The position numbers were made by a program, and so were the translations under genes. From Clostridia bacterium (GTDB lineage: Bacteria; Bacillota; Clostridia; Oscillospirales; CAG-272), in NCBI GenBank assembly GCA_017452565.1, contig JAFTMF010000161.1, positions 1-12,621 on the forward strand: a DNA stretch of 12,621 nt, given 5' to 3'. The notes under the pieces are model-generated. The model was not told the DNA's origin. It saw nothing but the letters and a program-made list of their open reading frames with translations, and did not search any database. This document shows, one piece after another, positions 1 to 8,000 of the stretch. How positions within the stretch are numbered: position 1 is the first letter of the stretch; the number at the start of each line of letters is the position of its first letter.

Positions 1-431
1 CACTGGTACTTCTTGATACCGCCGTAGTAATGGGTCTTGAAGAAGCCCATATTGCCCTCTTCATAGACGGGATGCTGCTTCAGGTCGATGCGGGGAGAGT
101 CGATATGGGATGCGGCGATGCGAATGCCGTTTTCCATAGACTCGCTGCCGATCACGAACAGGAGCAATTCCTTGTCGCGGTTGTTATAATAGAATTTGTC
201 ACCTGCCTTTACGGGCATACCAAAGGTATAGGGCTTAAAATCGCAAGCCTCTGCCATCTGGATGGAGTTAAGCACTGCTTCTCTCTCGGTCTTGCACAGA
301 TCCAGATAGGTCTTGTAGCCCTCGGCATAGACGTTCATTTCTTCTTCTGCCTGCTCGTCCAGTGCCTCGTAAACGTTCTTACGGGTGTAGAGAAGGCGAT
401 CTCTGAGTTCCTTGATTTCTTCGGGTGTCAT
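1..431 (-). CDS. M18 family zinc aminopeptidase, N-terminal part (truncated by window edge)
   Basis: M18 enzymes are cytoplasmic, dinuclear-zinc aminopeptidases that remove N-terminal residues from peptides. The 143 complete codons visible here end in HYYGGIKKYQ, a stretch typical of the family. SHIDSPR at residues 108-114 contains His109, which corresponds to the first metal-ligand histidine. The other ligands would lie beyond the left edge, so an intact active site cannot be confirmed. The ATG at 431 is preceded by GGAGG seven bases upstream, inside the end of the transglycosylase gene. The start ATG shares one base with that gene's TAA (TAATG), which implies translational coupling. It is the third gene of the coaE transcript. 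The family call is firm. The gene's link to its two partners is probably transcriptional rather than biochemical. Confidence 0.9.
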   Translation of the reverse strand, partial: MTPEEIKELRDRLLYTRKNVYEALDEQAEEEMNVYAEGYKTYLDLCKTEREAVLNSIQMAEACDFKPYTFGMPVKAGDKFYYNNRDKELLLFVIGSESMENGIRIAASHIDSPRIDLKQHPVYEEGNMGFFKTHYYGGIKKYQ

Positions 432-1066
432 TATGATTCCTCCGTTTCATTTTCATACATATCTTTATATTTCTCAACCATTCCGGTGACCTTGGTGACG
501 TATTTGTCGGTCTCGGCATACGGTATATGAATCAGTTTTCCGTCCTGACAATAGGCTTCGTTTTTCAGCCATTTGGAAACGGTAGTGGGGCCTGCGTTAT
601 AGGCAGCAAAGGCAATTTCCCAATCGCCGAAGCGCTCATACATCTTGGACAGATAATAGGTGCCGTATCGGATATTGATCTGCGGCTCAAAGAGGGCGTC
701 CACATCGTACTTTTCGCCCAGCTCTTCTTGAATCTCTTCAAAAGTAGCGGGCATAATCTGCATCAGTCCACGTGCGCCTACCGAGGACACAACCTCGGGA
801 TCGAACTTGCTTTCGCAGTAGATGATGGCGTAGATAATTGCCTCGTCCACCCCGAATTCTTTGGAAGCAGATGCAACGTAATCTGCGTATTCCAGCTGAT
901 CGGGATTATCCTTATCTTCGGGGAAATACAGTTCCTCATCAATCGCATCGCCGGTTTGATGAATCAGCGATAGAATCGCCACCATCGATAGTCCGATGAT
1001 GAACAGCAATGCAAACACGTATAGCCAGTTTAGCAATGAGCGATATTTTCTGTTTTGATTAGCCAT
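431..1066 (-). CDS. Membrane-anchored lytic transglycosylase (Slt/GH23 type)
   Basis: Lytic transglycosylases cleave the MurNAc-GlcNAc bond of peptidoglycan and leave a 1,6-anhydro end. The product is 211 residues. A short basic N-terminus is followed by one hydrophobic segment at about 14-36, which acts as a signal anchor placing the catalytic domain outside the membrane. The SLT domain spans about 62-200. It shows CES at 84-86 with Glu85 as the predicted catalytic acid, then GARGLMQIMP at 97-106 and AYNAGP at 155-160, the three classic motifs. The start overlaps the coaE stop by eight bases (ATGGCTAA). A GGAG lies nine bases upstream, within coaE. Co-transcription with coaE and the M18 peptidase is very likely. 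The family is clear; its exact role in wall remodelling is not visible. Confidence 0.93.
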   Translation of the reverse strand: MANQNRKYRSLLNWLYVFALLFIIGLSMVAILSLIHQTGDAIDEELYFPEDKDNPDQLEYADYVASASKEFGVDEAIIYAIIYCESKFDPEVVSSVGARGLMQIMPATFEEIQEELGEKYDVDALFEPQINIRYGTYYLSKMYERFGDWEIAFAAYNAGPTTVSKWLKNEAYCQDGKLIHIPYAETDKYVTKVTGMVEKYKDMYENETEES

Positions 1067-1649
1067 TTCTCAGTTCTCCAATGATGCGCTCCACCTGCGT
1101 TGAAACAGAAGCTTGACCGTCATTGTTGATAACATAGTCTGCTTTTGCTTCAAAAAAGGCGTCGCTGTGTTGGTTGCGAATACGCTTGTCTGCCGCCGCT
1201 TCGTCCAGATGATCCCGGGCGCAAATCCGTGCTTTGCGCACCGATTCCGGAGCGGTTACGGCAACAACGCGGTGGCAGATGCGCTCCATTCCCGCTTCGT
1301 AGAGCTGCGGTGCATCCAGCAGAAGCAGATCGCACCCTTCTTTTTCTTTGGCAAGACAGATCCGCTCCACTTCCCTTGCCACGTATTTGTGAACGATGGA
1401 ATTGAGGGTTGCCAGCTTGCTTCGGTCTGCAAACACGATGGATGCCAGCGTCTTGCGGTTCACAGAGCCATCCTCAGCCCGGATTTCACCGAATGCCTGC
1501 ACCAAAGCGCCGATGCAATCCTCATCCTCCCGATAGAGGCGATGGACGATGGCGTCGGTATCAATAGACTCAATGCCTGCTCGGGCAAAAAATGCGGAAA
1601 CGTATCCTTTTCCGCTGCCGGTGGTACCGGTGAGACCGATGAGCTTCAT
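1059..1649 (-). CDS. coaE: Dephospho-CoA kinase
   Basis: CoaE performs the last step of coenzyme A synthesis, ATP-dependent phosphorylation of the ribose 3'-hydroxyl of dephospho-CoA, in the cytoplasm. The 196-residue product has a P-loop GTTGSGKG at 8-15, DTD at 30-32 in the substrate region, DAPQLYEAG at about 112-120 matching the family's D-P-L-F/Y-E segment, an RIRNQ stretch in the lid region, and ADYVINN near 170-176 before the C-terminal helix. Length is normal. Two in-frame ATGs lie at 1655 and 1649. AAAGGAG sits one base before the first but seven before the second, so I chose 1649. First gene of its operon, just downstream of a strong promoter; it overlaps the transglycosylase gene by eight bases. 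Confidence 0.94.
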   Translation of the reverse strand: MKLIGLTGTTGSGKGYVSAFFARAGIESIDTDAIVHRLYREDEDCIGALVQAFGEIRAEDGSVNRKTLASIVFADRSKLATLNSIVHKYVAREVERICLAKEKEGCDLLLLDAPQLYEAGMERICHRVVAVTAPESVRKARICARDHLDEAAADKRIRNQHSDAFFEAKADYVINNDGQASVSTQVERIIGELRNG

Positions 1650-1693
1650 AGGCATTCTCCTTTGACGGCATTTTCTTGGGCTTAGACAAAGTT

Positions 1694-1722
1694 AGTATAT
1701 CACAGTTTTCGCTAAAATGCAA
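1694..1722 (-). promoter_or_regulatory. Sigma-A promoter of the coaE operon (extended -10)
   Basis: On the minus strand, TTGCAT (1717-1722) is followed by a 17-base spacer and TATACT (1694-1699). TGA directly precedes the -10 box, giving an extended -10 (TGnTATACT). The predicted start point is near 1687, leaving a leader of about 38 bases before the coaE ATG at 1649. The -35 box begins only 11 bases past the tspO-like stop, and I see no terminator between them, so read-through from that gene may add to expression. Confidence 0.8.
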
Positions 1723-1733
1723 GAGGTACGGTA

Positions 1734-2240
1734 TCAGTTCCACAAAATAATCAGCAAAGTTACCAAAAAGCTATAAAGCTCCCACCAGATGCAGAGCATC
1801 ATCAGCAGAGCCGCCAGCAGACTATCGGCTGCGAATGGAGTTAGCGTAGAGCAGCCAAAGCAAACGGCTAAAATGATCAGCAACAGCGGAAGCACCTCAA
1901 AGCCTGCCCCGAAGAACAGAACAACCCAAAGCAGATTGCAGAGCACAAAAAGCCCCCAGCAAATCACTCCGCGCCGCATCAGCGACGGTCTGCAGGCACT
2001 GCATCTGCCTATAACAAAGCCAAGGGCGAGTCCTGACAGCAAAAAGAAGCACATCCATAAGAGCACCCAAATCACCGAGCCGGGAGCAAGAGACGGTCTG
2101 CACAGCAATTGATAGCAGCCCACTGCGCCTGACAGTAGCAAGGCCAGCGCACCTGCCACCCAAGTTGCCAGCGACGTAATCAGGCAGATCCGCAGATCCG
2201 CACAACCGATTTCCCGCTTGAATCCGTTAAAAATACGCAA
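1734..2240 (-). CDS. Divergent, cysteine-rich TspO/MBR-like membrane protein
   Basis: TspO/MBR proteins are small five-helix membrane proteins that bind porphyrins and are linked to stress responses. This 168-residue product has five hydrophobic segments at about 19-41, 56-78, 91-113, 116-138 and 141-166. It has RPSLAP at 48-53 in the family position of KPxLxPP, followed by a Trp-rich second helix, and NLLWVVLFFG at 102-111 matching the family's NxLWxxLFF motif. The fifth helix has IWWELYSFL where typical members have PYxxWxxFAxxLN, so the Pro-Tyr and the late Asn are missing. It carries 12 cysteines. I chose the TTG at 2240 because GAGGTGAT ends four bases upstream; a GTG at 2249 would add three residues. 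That SD lies within the preceding terminator hairpin. Family membership is inferred from motif order and topology; ligand binding cannot be claimed. Confidence 0.72.
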   Translation of the reverse strand: MRIFNGFKREIGCADLRICLITSLATWVAGALALLLSGAVGCYQLLCRPSLAPGSVIWVLLWMCFFLLSGLALGFVIGRCSACRPSLMRRGVICWGLFVLCNLLWVVLFFGAGFEVLPLLLIILAVCFGCSTLTPFAADSLLAALLMMLCIWWELYSFLVTLLIILWN

Positions 2241-2275
2241 AAAAATCACCTCATCATACTATATGAGGTGATTTT
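2239..2275 (-). terminator. Intrinsic terminator of the class A PBP gene
   Basis: On the minus strand a perfect 13-bp inverted repeat (arms 2263-2275 and 2242-2254, eight-base loop) is followed directly by an unbroken T run covering 2245-2239. It begins 31 bases past the PBP stop codon. The 3' arm also contains GAGGTGAT, the SD of the following tspO-like gene, and an in-frame GTG (2249). Confidence 0.85.
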
Positions 2276-2306
2276 CTGTTTGATTCGTATTCAATTGACG
2301 ATGGTA

Positions 2307-4826
2307 TCAGTTGTGCGTCTGACACCAACAGTTGAACTGTCTGGTACCGCTGGTTCGGCCTGCGTAAGTGCCAGAAGGCAATACGTTCCGATAGAAGGGA
2401 TGATAGATATTGCGATACGGATTAGCTCCGTTGAGAGGACGCCAAGTGTATTGGGCGTCGATGACGTAAATATCCTTTTCAAAGGAACGCTTCACGTATA
2501 ATAGGCCGTAATACTTGATGGATTCCTCAGGACATCCGGGGCCGGCAATGCCTCTGCCTTCCGAGCAATATCCCACCATTGTGTGAATATCGCAAGCCTC
2601 GGTAGGAAGCGTATCCTGCGTGAAATAGCCGGTAGCGGAACGGGCTCCGCGGGGGTCTGCCTTGCAAGCAGAAGTGATGAGCATACCGGAATCGGGACAG
2701 TATTTTGCCTGAATCAGAAGGTCGTCGGCAAAGGTCTTTTTCTCTTTGACACCCGCCTTCACGTATTCCAGCCAATCATTGTGGATGTCCCGCATAATAT
2801 TGGTCCAGGTTCGGGTGGATTCATTGGTGCTACCCAAATCCTTGGGCTGGTCATAGCCTACCCACACACCTGCGGCGAAGTAAGGCGTAAAGCCTACAAA
2901 CCAACGGTCGTTGTTATCGTCGGTGGTACCGGTTTTACCTGCCGCACCGACCAGCTGTGCAACGGGACGGGCAGCAGTTGCAGTACCGTTGGAGCCGGTA
3001 ATAACGTGCTCCATCAGACGGGTCATCATTTGAGCAGTTCCCTCTTTGATGACTACCTCCGCATCATTTTGGTTGTCCACGATCACCTGACCGGAGCTAT
3101 CACGAATCTCCAGAACGGTTCTGGGCTCGTGATAGATGCCGCCCGAGGGGAAAATACAGTAAGCAGCAACCATTTCCTTCAGCGTAACGCCGTAGGTCAG
3201 ACCTCCCAGTCCCAGTGAAGCAAGGTTCTTATCGGATTTCACACCGTTGGTGGTGGCAACGCTGTCTACCAAGCTGTTGATGTGAAGCTTTTCGGTAAGG
3301 AACTTGAAGGAATTGTTGATGCCGATCTGAGAAACCAGCTTTACCGCCACCGTGTTCTTGGATGCCTGCAAAGCATAGTCCATAGTTGCTCTGCCGGTAT
3401 AGCGGTTGTTGGAGTTCCGAGGCCAACCGTTAGGGTTGGTATACTTTACCGTACCGTCACTGAGCACGTAACGGTCACCGAAATTGTAGGGGGTATCATC
3501 CATTACCGAACCGTAATGGATATAGCCCAAATCCATCGCTTGCGCGTAAGAAGCAATTGGCTTGAGAGAAGATCCGGGCTGACGCTTGGTCATCGTTGCA
3601 CGGTTTAATAGACGGGTATCGGTCTTTTCACCGCGGCCGCCGGACAGAGCCAAAATGTTGCCGTTGGTATGATCCATAATCAGGATGGACGCCTGCTTTT
3701 TGATAACCTTATTGGTATCGTCCAGCAGATTATCCCGGGCAAAATAATCATCCACCACCTCTTGGAAAGCCTTGTCCTGTGCCGTAATGATGGAGTAACC
3801 GCCGGAATAGATCATCTGCACGGCAATTTCGTAGCTGACCTCGTACTTTTCCATTAGCAGACGTGCCGATTCTTCAATCACCTCGTCTGTGTACCAAGTG
3901 GTAGTACCAATCGTCGTGGAGGTAGAATCCTCCTCATCCGACTCGCCTTTCAGCACCAGATCTTTGTTATAGGCGCTCTCATACTCCGCATAGGTAATCA
4001 GACCTTGGGTGTACATCTGCTTGAGGATGACGTTTCGACGGGTCTTGTTCAGGTCGGGGTTCTGCACCGGGTCCCACTTCGTGGGGAACTGGGTGATTCC
4101 CGCGATAGCCGCACATTCCAGCAAAGACAGCTCGCTGGCATCCTTGCCGAAGTAGACGTTGGCAGCCGCCTGCACACCGTTACAGCCTTGGGAAAGGTAG
4201 ATGGTATTGAGATACATTTCCAGAATCTCGGTCTTTTCCATATCCTTTTCCAAGTTCAGAGCACGGAAAATCTCTTGCACCTTTCGCTGGATGGTATAAT
4301 CATCATCGCCGGTGGTATTCTTCACCAGCTGCTGAGTGATGGTAGAGCCGCCGGGGTTTTCGCCCACGGGAATAAAGTATTTCAGAGTCGCCTTGATGGT
4401 GGTAATCCAGTCCACACCGTCGTGCTCCCAGAAACGCTTATCCTCGATGGCAACGAAGGCGTTGATCAGATGGTCAGGCATATCCTCGTAGGCGATCCAC
4501 ATCTGGTTGGTACCGCCTGCCAGCCGCTGACTTTCATCCTCCACTAACTCTCCGTATCTGTCATAATAATAGATACGGGTGGTGGAATCCTTTTGGCTGG
4601 AGACCATAATATAATCGCTCATATCGGCGTCTACGTGGTTGGATACGTAGATCAAAAACGCACTGCCCACCACACAACCGGCAATCAAGCCGATGAGCAC
4701 GATGGTAAAGAGCACGTTGAAAACACCCATTATCGAGCGGAAGATCATCCGGAAAACCAGATGGACTACATCTTGGGTGTCCTTTTGCAAATTTTTTGCT
4801 TTCGTAACTGAATCCTTGGGTTTCAA
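2307..4826 (-). CDS. Class A penicillin-binding protein (bifunctional transglycosylase/transpeptidase, PBP1A family)
   Basis: This enzyme polymerises lipid II into glycan strands and cross-links the peptides outside the cytoplasmic membrane. Its 839 residues show a cytoplasmic N-terminus, one membrane anchor at about 37-61, then the GT51 domain with EDKRFWEHDG at 128-137 (Glu128 the predicted catalytic residue), GGSTITQQLVKN at 159-170 and the RKVQEIFRALNLE stretch. The transpeptidase domain has SSLK at 419-422 (Ser419 the nucleophile), SKN at 489-491 and KTGT at 631-634, all intact. A tail of about 150 residues holds seven cysteines. The start is TTG, with AAAGG nine bases upstream; ATGs just upstream run into stops, so TTG is the best choice. 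It has its own strong promoter, a long leader and a terminator. It corresponds to ponA/PBP1 of other Bacillota. Confidence 0.95.
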   Translation of the reverse strand: MKPKDSVTKAKNLQKDTQDVVHLVFRMIFRSIMGVFNVLFTIVLIGLIAGCVVGSAFLIYVSNHVDADMSDYIMVSSQKDSTTRIYYYDRYGELVEDESQRLAGGTNQMWIAYEDMPDHLINAFVAIEDKRFWEHDGVDWITTIKATLKYFIPVGENPGGSTITQQLVKNTTGDDDYTIQRKVQEIFRALNLEKDMEKTEILEMYLNTIYLSQGCNGVQAAANVYFGKDASELSLLECAAIAGITQFPTKWDPVQNPDLNKTRRNVILKQMYTQGLITYAEYESAYNKDLVLKGESDEEDSTSTTIGTTTWYTDEVIEESARLLMEKYEVSYEIAVQMIYSGGYSIITAQDKAFQEVVDDYFARDNLLDDTNKVIKKQASILIMDHTNGNILALSGGRGEKTDTRLLNRATMTKRQPGSSLKPIASYAQAMDLGYIHYGSVMDDTPYNFGDRYVLSDGTVKYTNPNGWPRNSNNRYTGRATMDYALQASKNTVAVKLVSQIGINNSFKFLTEKLHINSLVDSVATTNGVKSDKNLASLGLGGLTYGVTLKEMVAAYCIFPSGGIYHEPRTVLEIRDSSGQVIVDNQNDAEVVIKEGTAQMMTRLMEHVITGSNGTATAARPVAQLVGAAGKTGTTDDNNDRWFVGFTPYFAAGVWVGYDQPKDLGSTNESTRTWTNIMRDIHNDWLEYVKAGVKEKKTFADDLLIQAKYCPDSGMLITSACKADPRGARSATGYFTQDTLPTEACDIHTMVGYCSEGRGIAGPGCPEESIKYYGLLYVKRSFEKDIYVIDAQYTWRPLNGANPYRNIYHPFYRNVLPSGTYAGRTSGTRQFNCWCQTHN

Positions 4827-4913
4827 GATTGCTAACCTTTCCAGTTCATTGAAATCTCATTGATGCGGAAGTTCTCACAAAATGGAAAACCTTCCCATCT
4901 ATACTGTGATTAT

Positions 4914-5007
4914 ACTCCCCGATTTTGAAGTGTCCGTGAATAATATGTGTCAACTTCGAAACATTTTACACGATCCTGCGAAAAAAGTATTCGCCAAATC
5001 GGGGAAT
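4914..5007 (-). promoter_or_regulatory. Candidate structured leader RNA of the PBP gene
   Basis: The 5' leader, about 180 bases from a predicted start near 5008, can close on itself. Bases 5007-4996 pair with 4925-4914 to give 12 consecutive pairs, one of them a G-U wobble (core CCCCGAUUU/AAAUCGGGG). Inside lie a hairpin at 4994-4978 (GCGAA/UUCGC) and an imperfect one at 4972-4935 (CGUG/CACG outer pairs, AUGU/ACAU inner pairs). Together they make a three-helix junction. I do not recognise a known riboswitch class, and no U-tailed terminator follows. The long pairing is seen directly in the sequence; the fold and any regulatory role are inferred. Confidence 0.35.
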
Positions 5008-5014
5008 TTATACT

Positions 5015-5043
5015 ATTATAACACAGTTTGCACTATCTGTCAA
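5015..5043 (-). promoter_or_regulatory. Consensus sigma-A promoter of the class A PBP gene
   Basis: On the minus strand TTGACA (5038-5043) and TATAAT (5015-5020) both match the consensus exactly, with the optimal 17-base spacer and a TG one base before the -10 box. The predicted start point is about 5008. It lies in the 238-base gap between dnaE and the PBP gene. No convincing terminator follows the dnaE stop (only a four-base-pair GTTG/CAAC hairpin), so some dnaE transcripts may also run into the PBP gene. Confidence 0.92.
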
Positions 5044-5064
5044 CCGTTTTGAGTTGCCGCCAAC

Positions 5065-8000
5065 TTATCGAAGTACGACGTTTTCCGCGCCCAAAATGCT
5101 CTTCAACTCTTGCAGGACGTAAGGGGTTGCCGCGATGGCAAGATTTGTTCGAATATACTTTCCGGTGGAGCCATCGTAGAAGACCGCCTGAGCGTTGCCT
5201 TCCGAAAAAATCTCACACAGCAGCATCGCCTTGCGGGCAGAAGGTGCGTCTATCCGCTCGACCCGTAGATAGATAGTGGTGGGATTGGCTTGCGCTCTAG
5301 GCGCAGGTGCATCGGTCTGCCGAGAGGGAGCGGCAGGTCGCTGAGCCGGTGTCGGCTGTTCCGCTTGCCGCTGAATTGCCTTCATCATCGAAGCAGGCTT
5401 TGGAATAATGGTGCTCGTCACGGCAGGTGCATCAGCCGGACGCACGGGCGCAGATTGGGTTCCCTTAGAATACTCCACTCTGCTCTGCCCACCGGATTTC
5501 CGGGGGAGCTGGGGCGGCACGGGACTTTGCTTCCACTGCACGTCGGTGAGCAGTGCGCCCATTTCGTTTGCCAGCAGTTTGGGGCCTTGCTCGTCCTTGA
5601 CACTGACCGAGCAGCGCACCCATACGGCGTTATCGGTGCGAAGCAGTCCCGCGCAGCTGTCAAACTGCTTAGGGAAGATGATGAGTTCAGCCTCACCCTT
5701 GCGGTCTTCAATCTGTACAAATGCCATTGCGGCACCGTTTTTGGTGGTTTTGCGAGTGATTTTGGAGAGAATACCGGTAACGATCAGGACGTCGCCTTCT
5801 TTATAGACGGCATTCTCCACAGGCTCGCCTTCTTCGTCGAAGGAGGCTGCCACGTCCACCAGCTCTGCGGGATCAATGGCGGCAACGTGCAGACTGTAAT
5901 CGTCCAAAAGGCTGCCCGAGAGGCAAAGACCGGTATATTCTTTCTCCATTCGCAGACGCTGTCCTGCGCTGTATTCGGGAATGGGATCGAAACGGTAGTC
6001 ATCGGTGGGGGTTGTACTGCCGAGGCTATCTCCGAACAGATCCATTTGTCCGTCTAAATTTCGACGGCGGGAATCGGAAAGCATTTGCAGAACCTTCTCG
6101 ACGCCTGCCAATAGCTCCGCACGGGTATTGCCCATTTTGTCAAAGGCACCTACGCTGATCAGCGCTTGGGCTTGCTGACGGTTCAGCTCGATAGGGGTCA
6201 TTCGCTCGGCAAAATCCATAAAGTTGCGGAAGGGACGGCGAGAGCGTTCCTGCTTGATGTGATTGACAAATCCCTCGCCAATGCCCTTAATGCCGCCCAG
6301 ACCGTAGCGGATGCCATCGGGGGCAACCGAGTAGCGGAGATCGCTTTGGTTGATATCGGGAGGCAGAAGGCTGACCCCCATATGGCGGCAATCTTCGATA
6401 TACTCCGCCGTTTTGCCGTGGCTGCCCATCACCGAGGTGAGGAGTGCCGCTGCATATTCACGGGGATAATGGGTTTTCATATACGCTGTCCGATAGGAGG
6501 TCACGGCGTAAGCAGCGGCGTGCGCTTTGTTAAATGCGTACCTCGCAAAGGATGCCATATCGTCGAAGAGCTCGTTGGCGATGGTCACGTCAACGAAGTG
6601 CTCCTTGGCACCCTTGAGGAATTCCGCACGCATCTGCTCCAACAGCTCCGGCTTTTTTTTGGACATCGCCTTGCGCACCGAATCTGCCTTGCCGTAGGAG
6701 AAGCCTGCCACCTTACGGCAAATTTGCATCACCTGTTCTTGGTAGACGATACATCCGTGGGTTTCTGCCAAGATTTCGGACAAAATCGGCAATTTGTACT
6801 GGATTTTCGATGGTTTTTTGCGATTTTCCAAATACGTGTCGATGGAGTCCATCGGGCCCGGACGGTAGAGAGCGATCACCGCCATCACGTCCTCCAAGGC
6901 GTTTGGACGGAGATTGCCCAGCAGTCGCTTGACTCCTGCCGATTCCAGCTGGAATACGCCGTCGGTGCGTCCTTCGGACAAGAGCTTGAAGGTTTCGGGA
7001 TCGTTTTCGGGTATCCGTACCACCTCGAAATCGGGGGTATGCTTCTGTACTTCCCTCTCGGCGTCCGACAGGATGGTAAGATAGCGGATGGCGAGGAAGT
7101 CGAATTTCAACAGTCCCAGCGCCGCTACAGTGTCCATATCGAACTGGGTAATGGGAGTATCTCCGCTGGTGGCAAGAGGAAGATAATGGTGGAGGGGTTC
7201 TTTGGTGATCACCACGCCTGCGGCGTGCACCGAGGCGTGACGGGGCATTCCCTCCAGCTTCAGGGCGTAGTCGATGAGCTGTTGATCCTCGTACTTGCCC
7301 TCGTAGATTTCTTTCAGTTCCTTGCTTTCTGCCAGTACGTCGGACAGTTTGGTGCCCGGCTTCTGGGGAATGAGCCGCGCGATGCGGTCGATATCGGAAT
7401 AGGAGCGATCCAGTGCCCGTCCTACGTCACGGATGGCGGCGCGGGCTGCCATCGTACCGAAGGTGATAATCTGAGACACGTGGTCGGAGCCGTATTTTTC
7501 GGAAACGTAGCGGATGACCTCGTCTCTGCGGTTATAGCAGAAATCGGTATCGAAGTCGGGCATACTGATTCGTTCGGGATTCAAAAAACGCTCGAAGAGC
7601 AGATCGTGCTGGATGGAATCCACGTCGGTAATACCGATGAGGTAAGCCACCAAATTGGCAGCACCCGATCCTCTGCCGGGTCCTACGGGAATTTTCTTGG
7701 ATTTCGCCCAGTTGATGAAGTCCCACACGATAAGATAGTAGTCATCGTAGCCCATCTTGGAGATAATCAGCAGCTCGTAAAGGATACGGGAGGTGTAGAC
7801 GTCCTTGGGGTGGGCTTCGTCAAAGACGATCTGTCCTGCGGCAATCCGACGCTCAAAGCCTTCGTAGGCCAGCTTTTTCAGATACGCCTTGGAGGTCATA
7901 CCGTCGGGAGCGGTATAAACCGGCAGTTCGGTCTTGTCCATCACGAAATCGAAATTGCAACGCTCTGCGATGCGGAGAGTGTTCTCCAGCGCTTCGGGAT

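Noticed and set aside
30..973. Plus-strand open frames opposite the M18 and transglycosylase genes
   Set aside because: They are antisense shadows of two genes with intact family motifs. They carry no recognisable domain or ribosome site.
1977..2104. Repeated CRPSL peptide and an 11-base repeat (TGCAGACCGTC, minus strand) in the tspO-like gene
   Set aside because: The repeat is too short and the flanks differ. Only the first copy fits the family loop motif; the second is probably chance.
4909..4953. Second promoter for the PBP gene: TATAAT at 4909-4914 with TTGACA at 4948-4953
   Set aside because: Both boxes are perfect, but 33 bases separate them, far from the 16-18 needed. TATAAT has no good -35 at the right distance.
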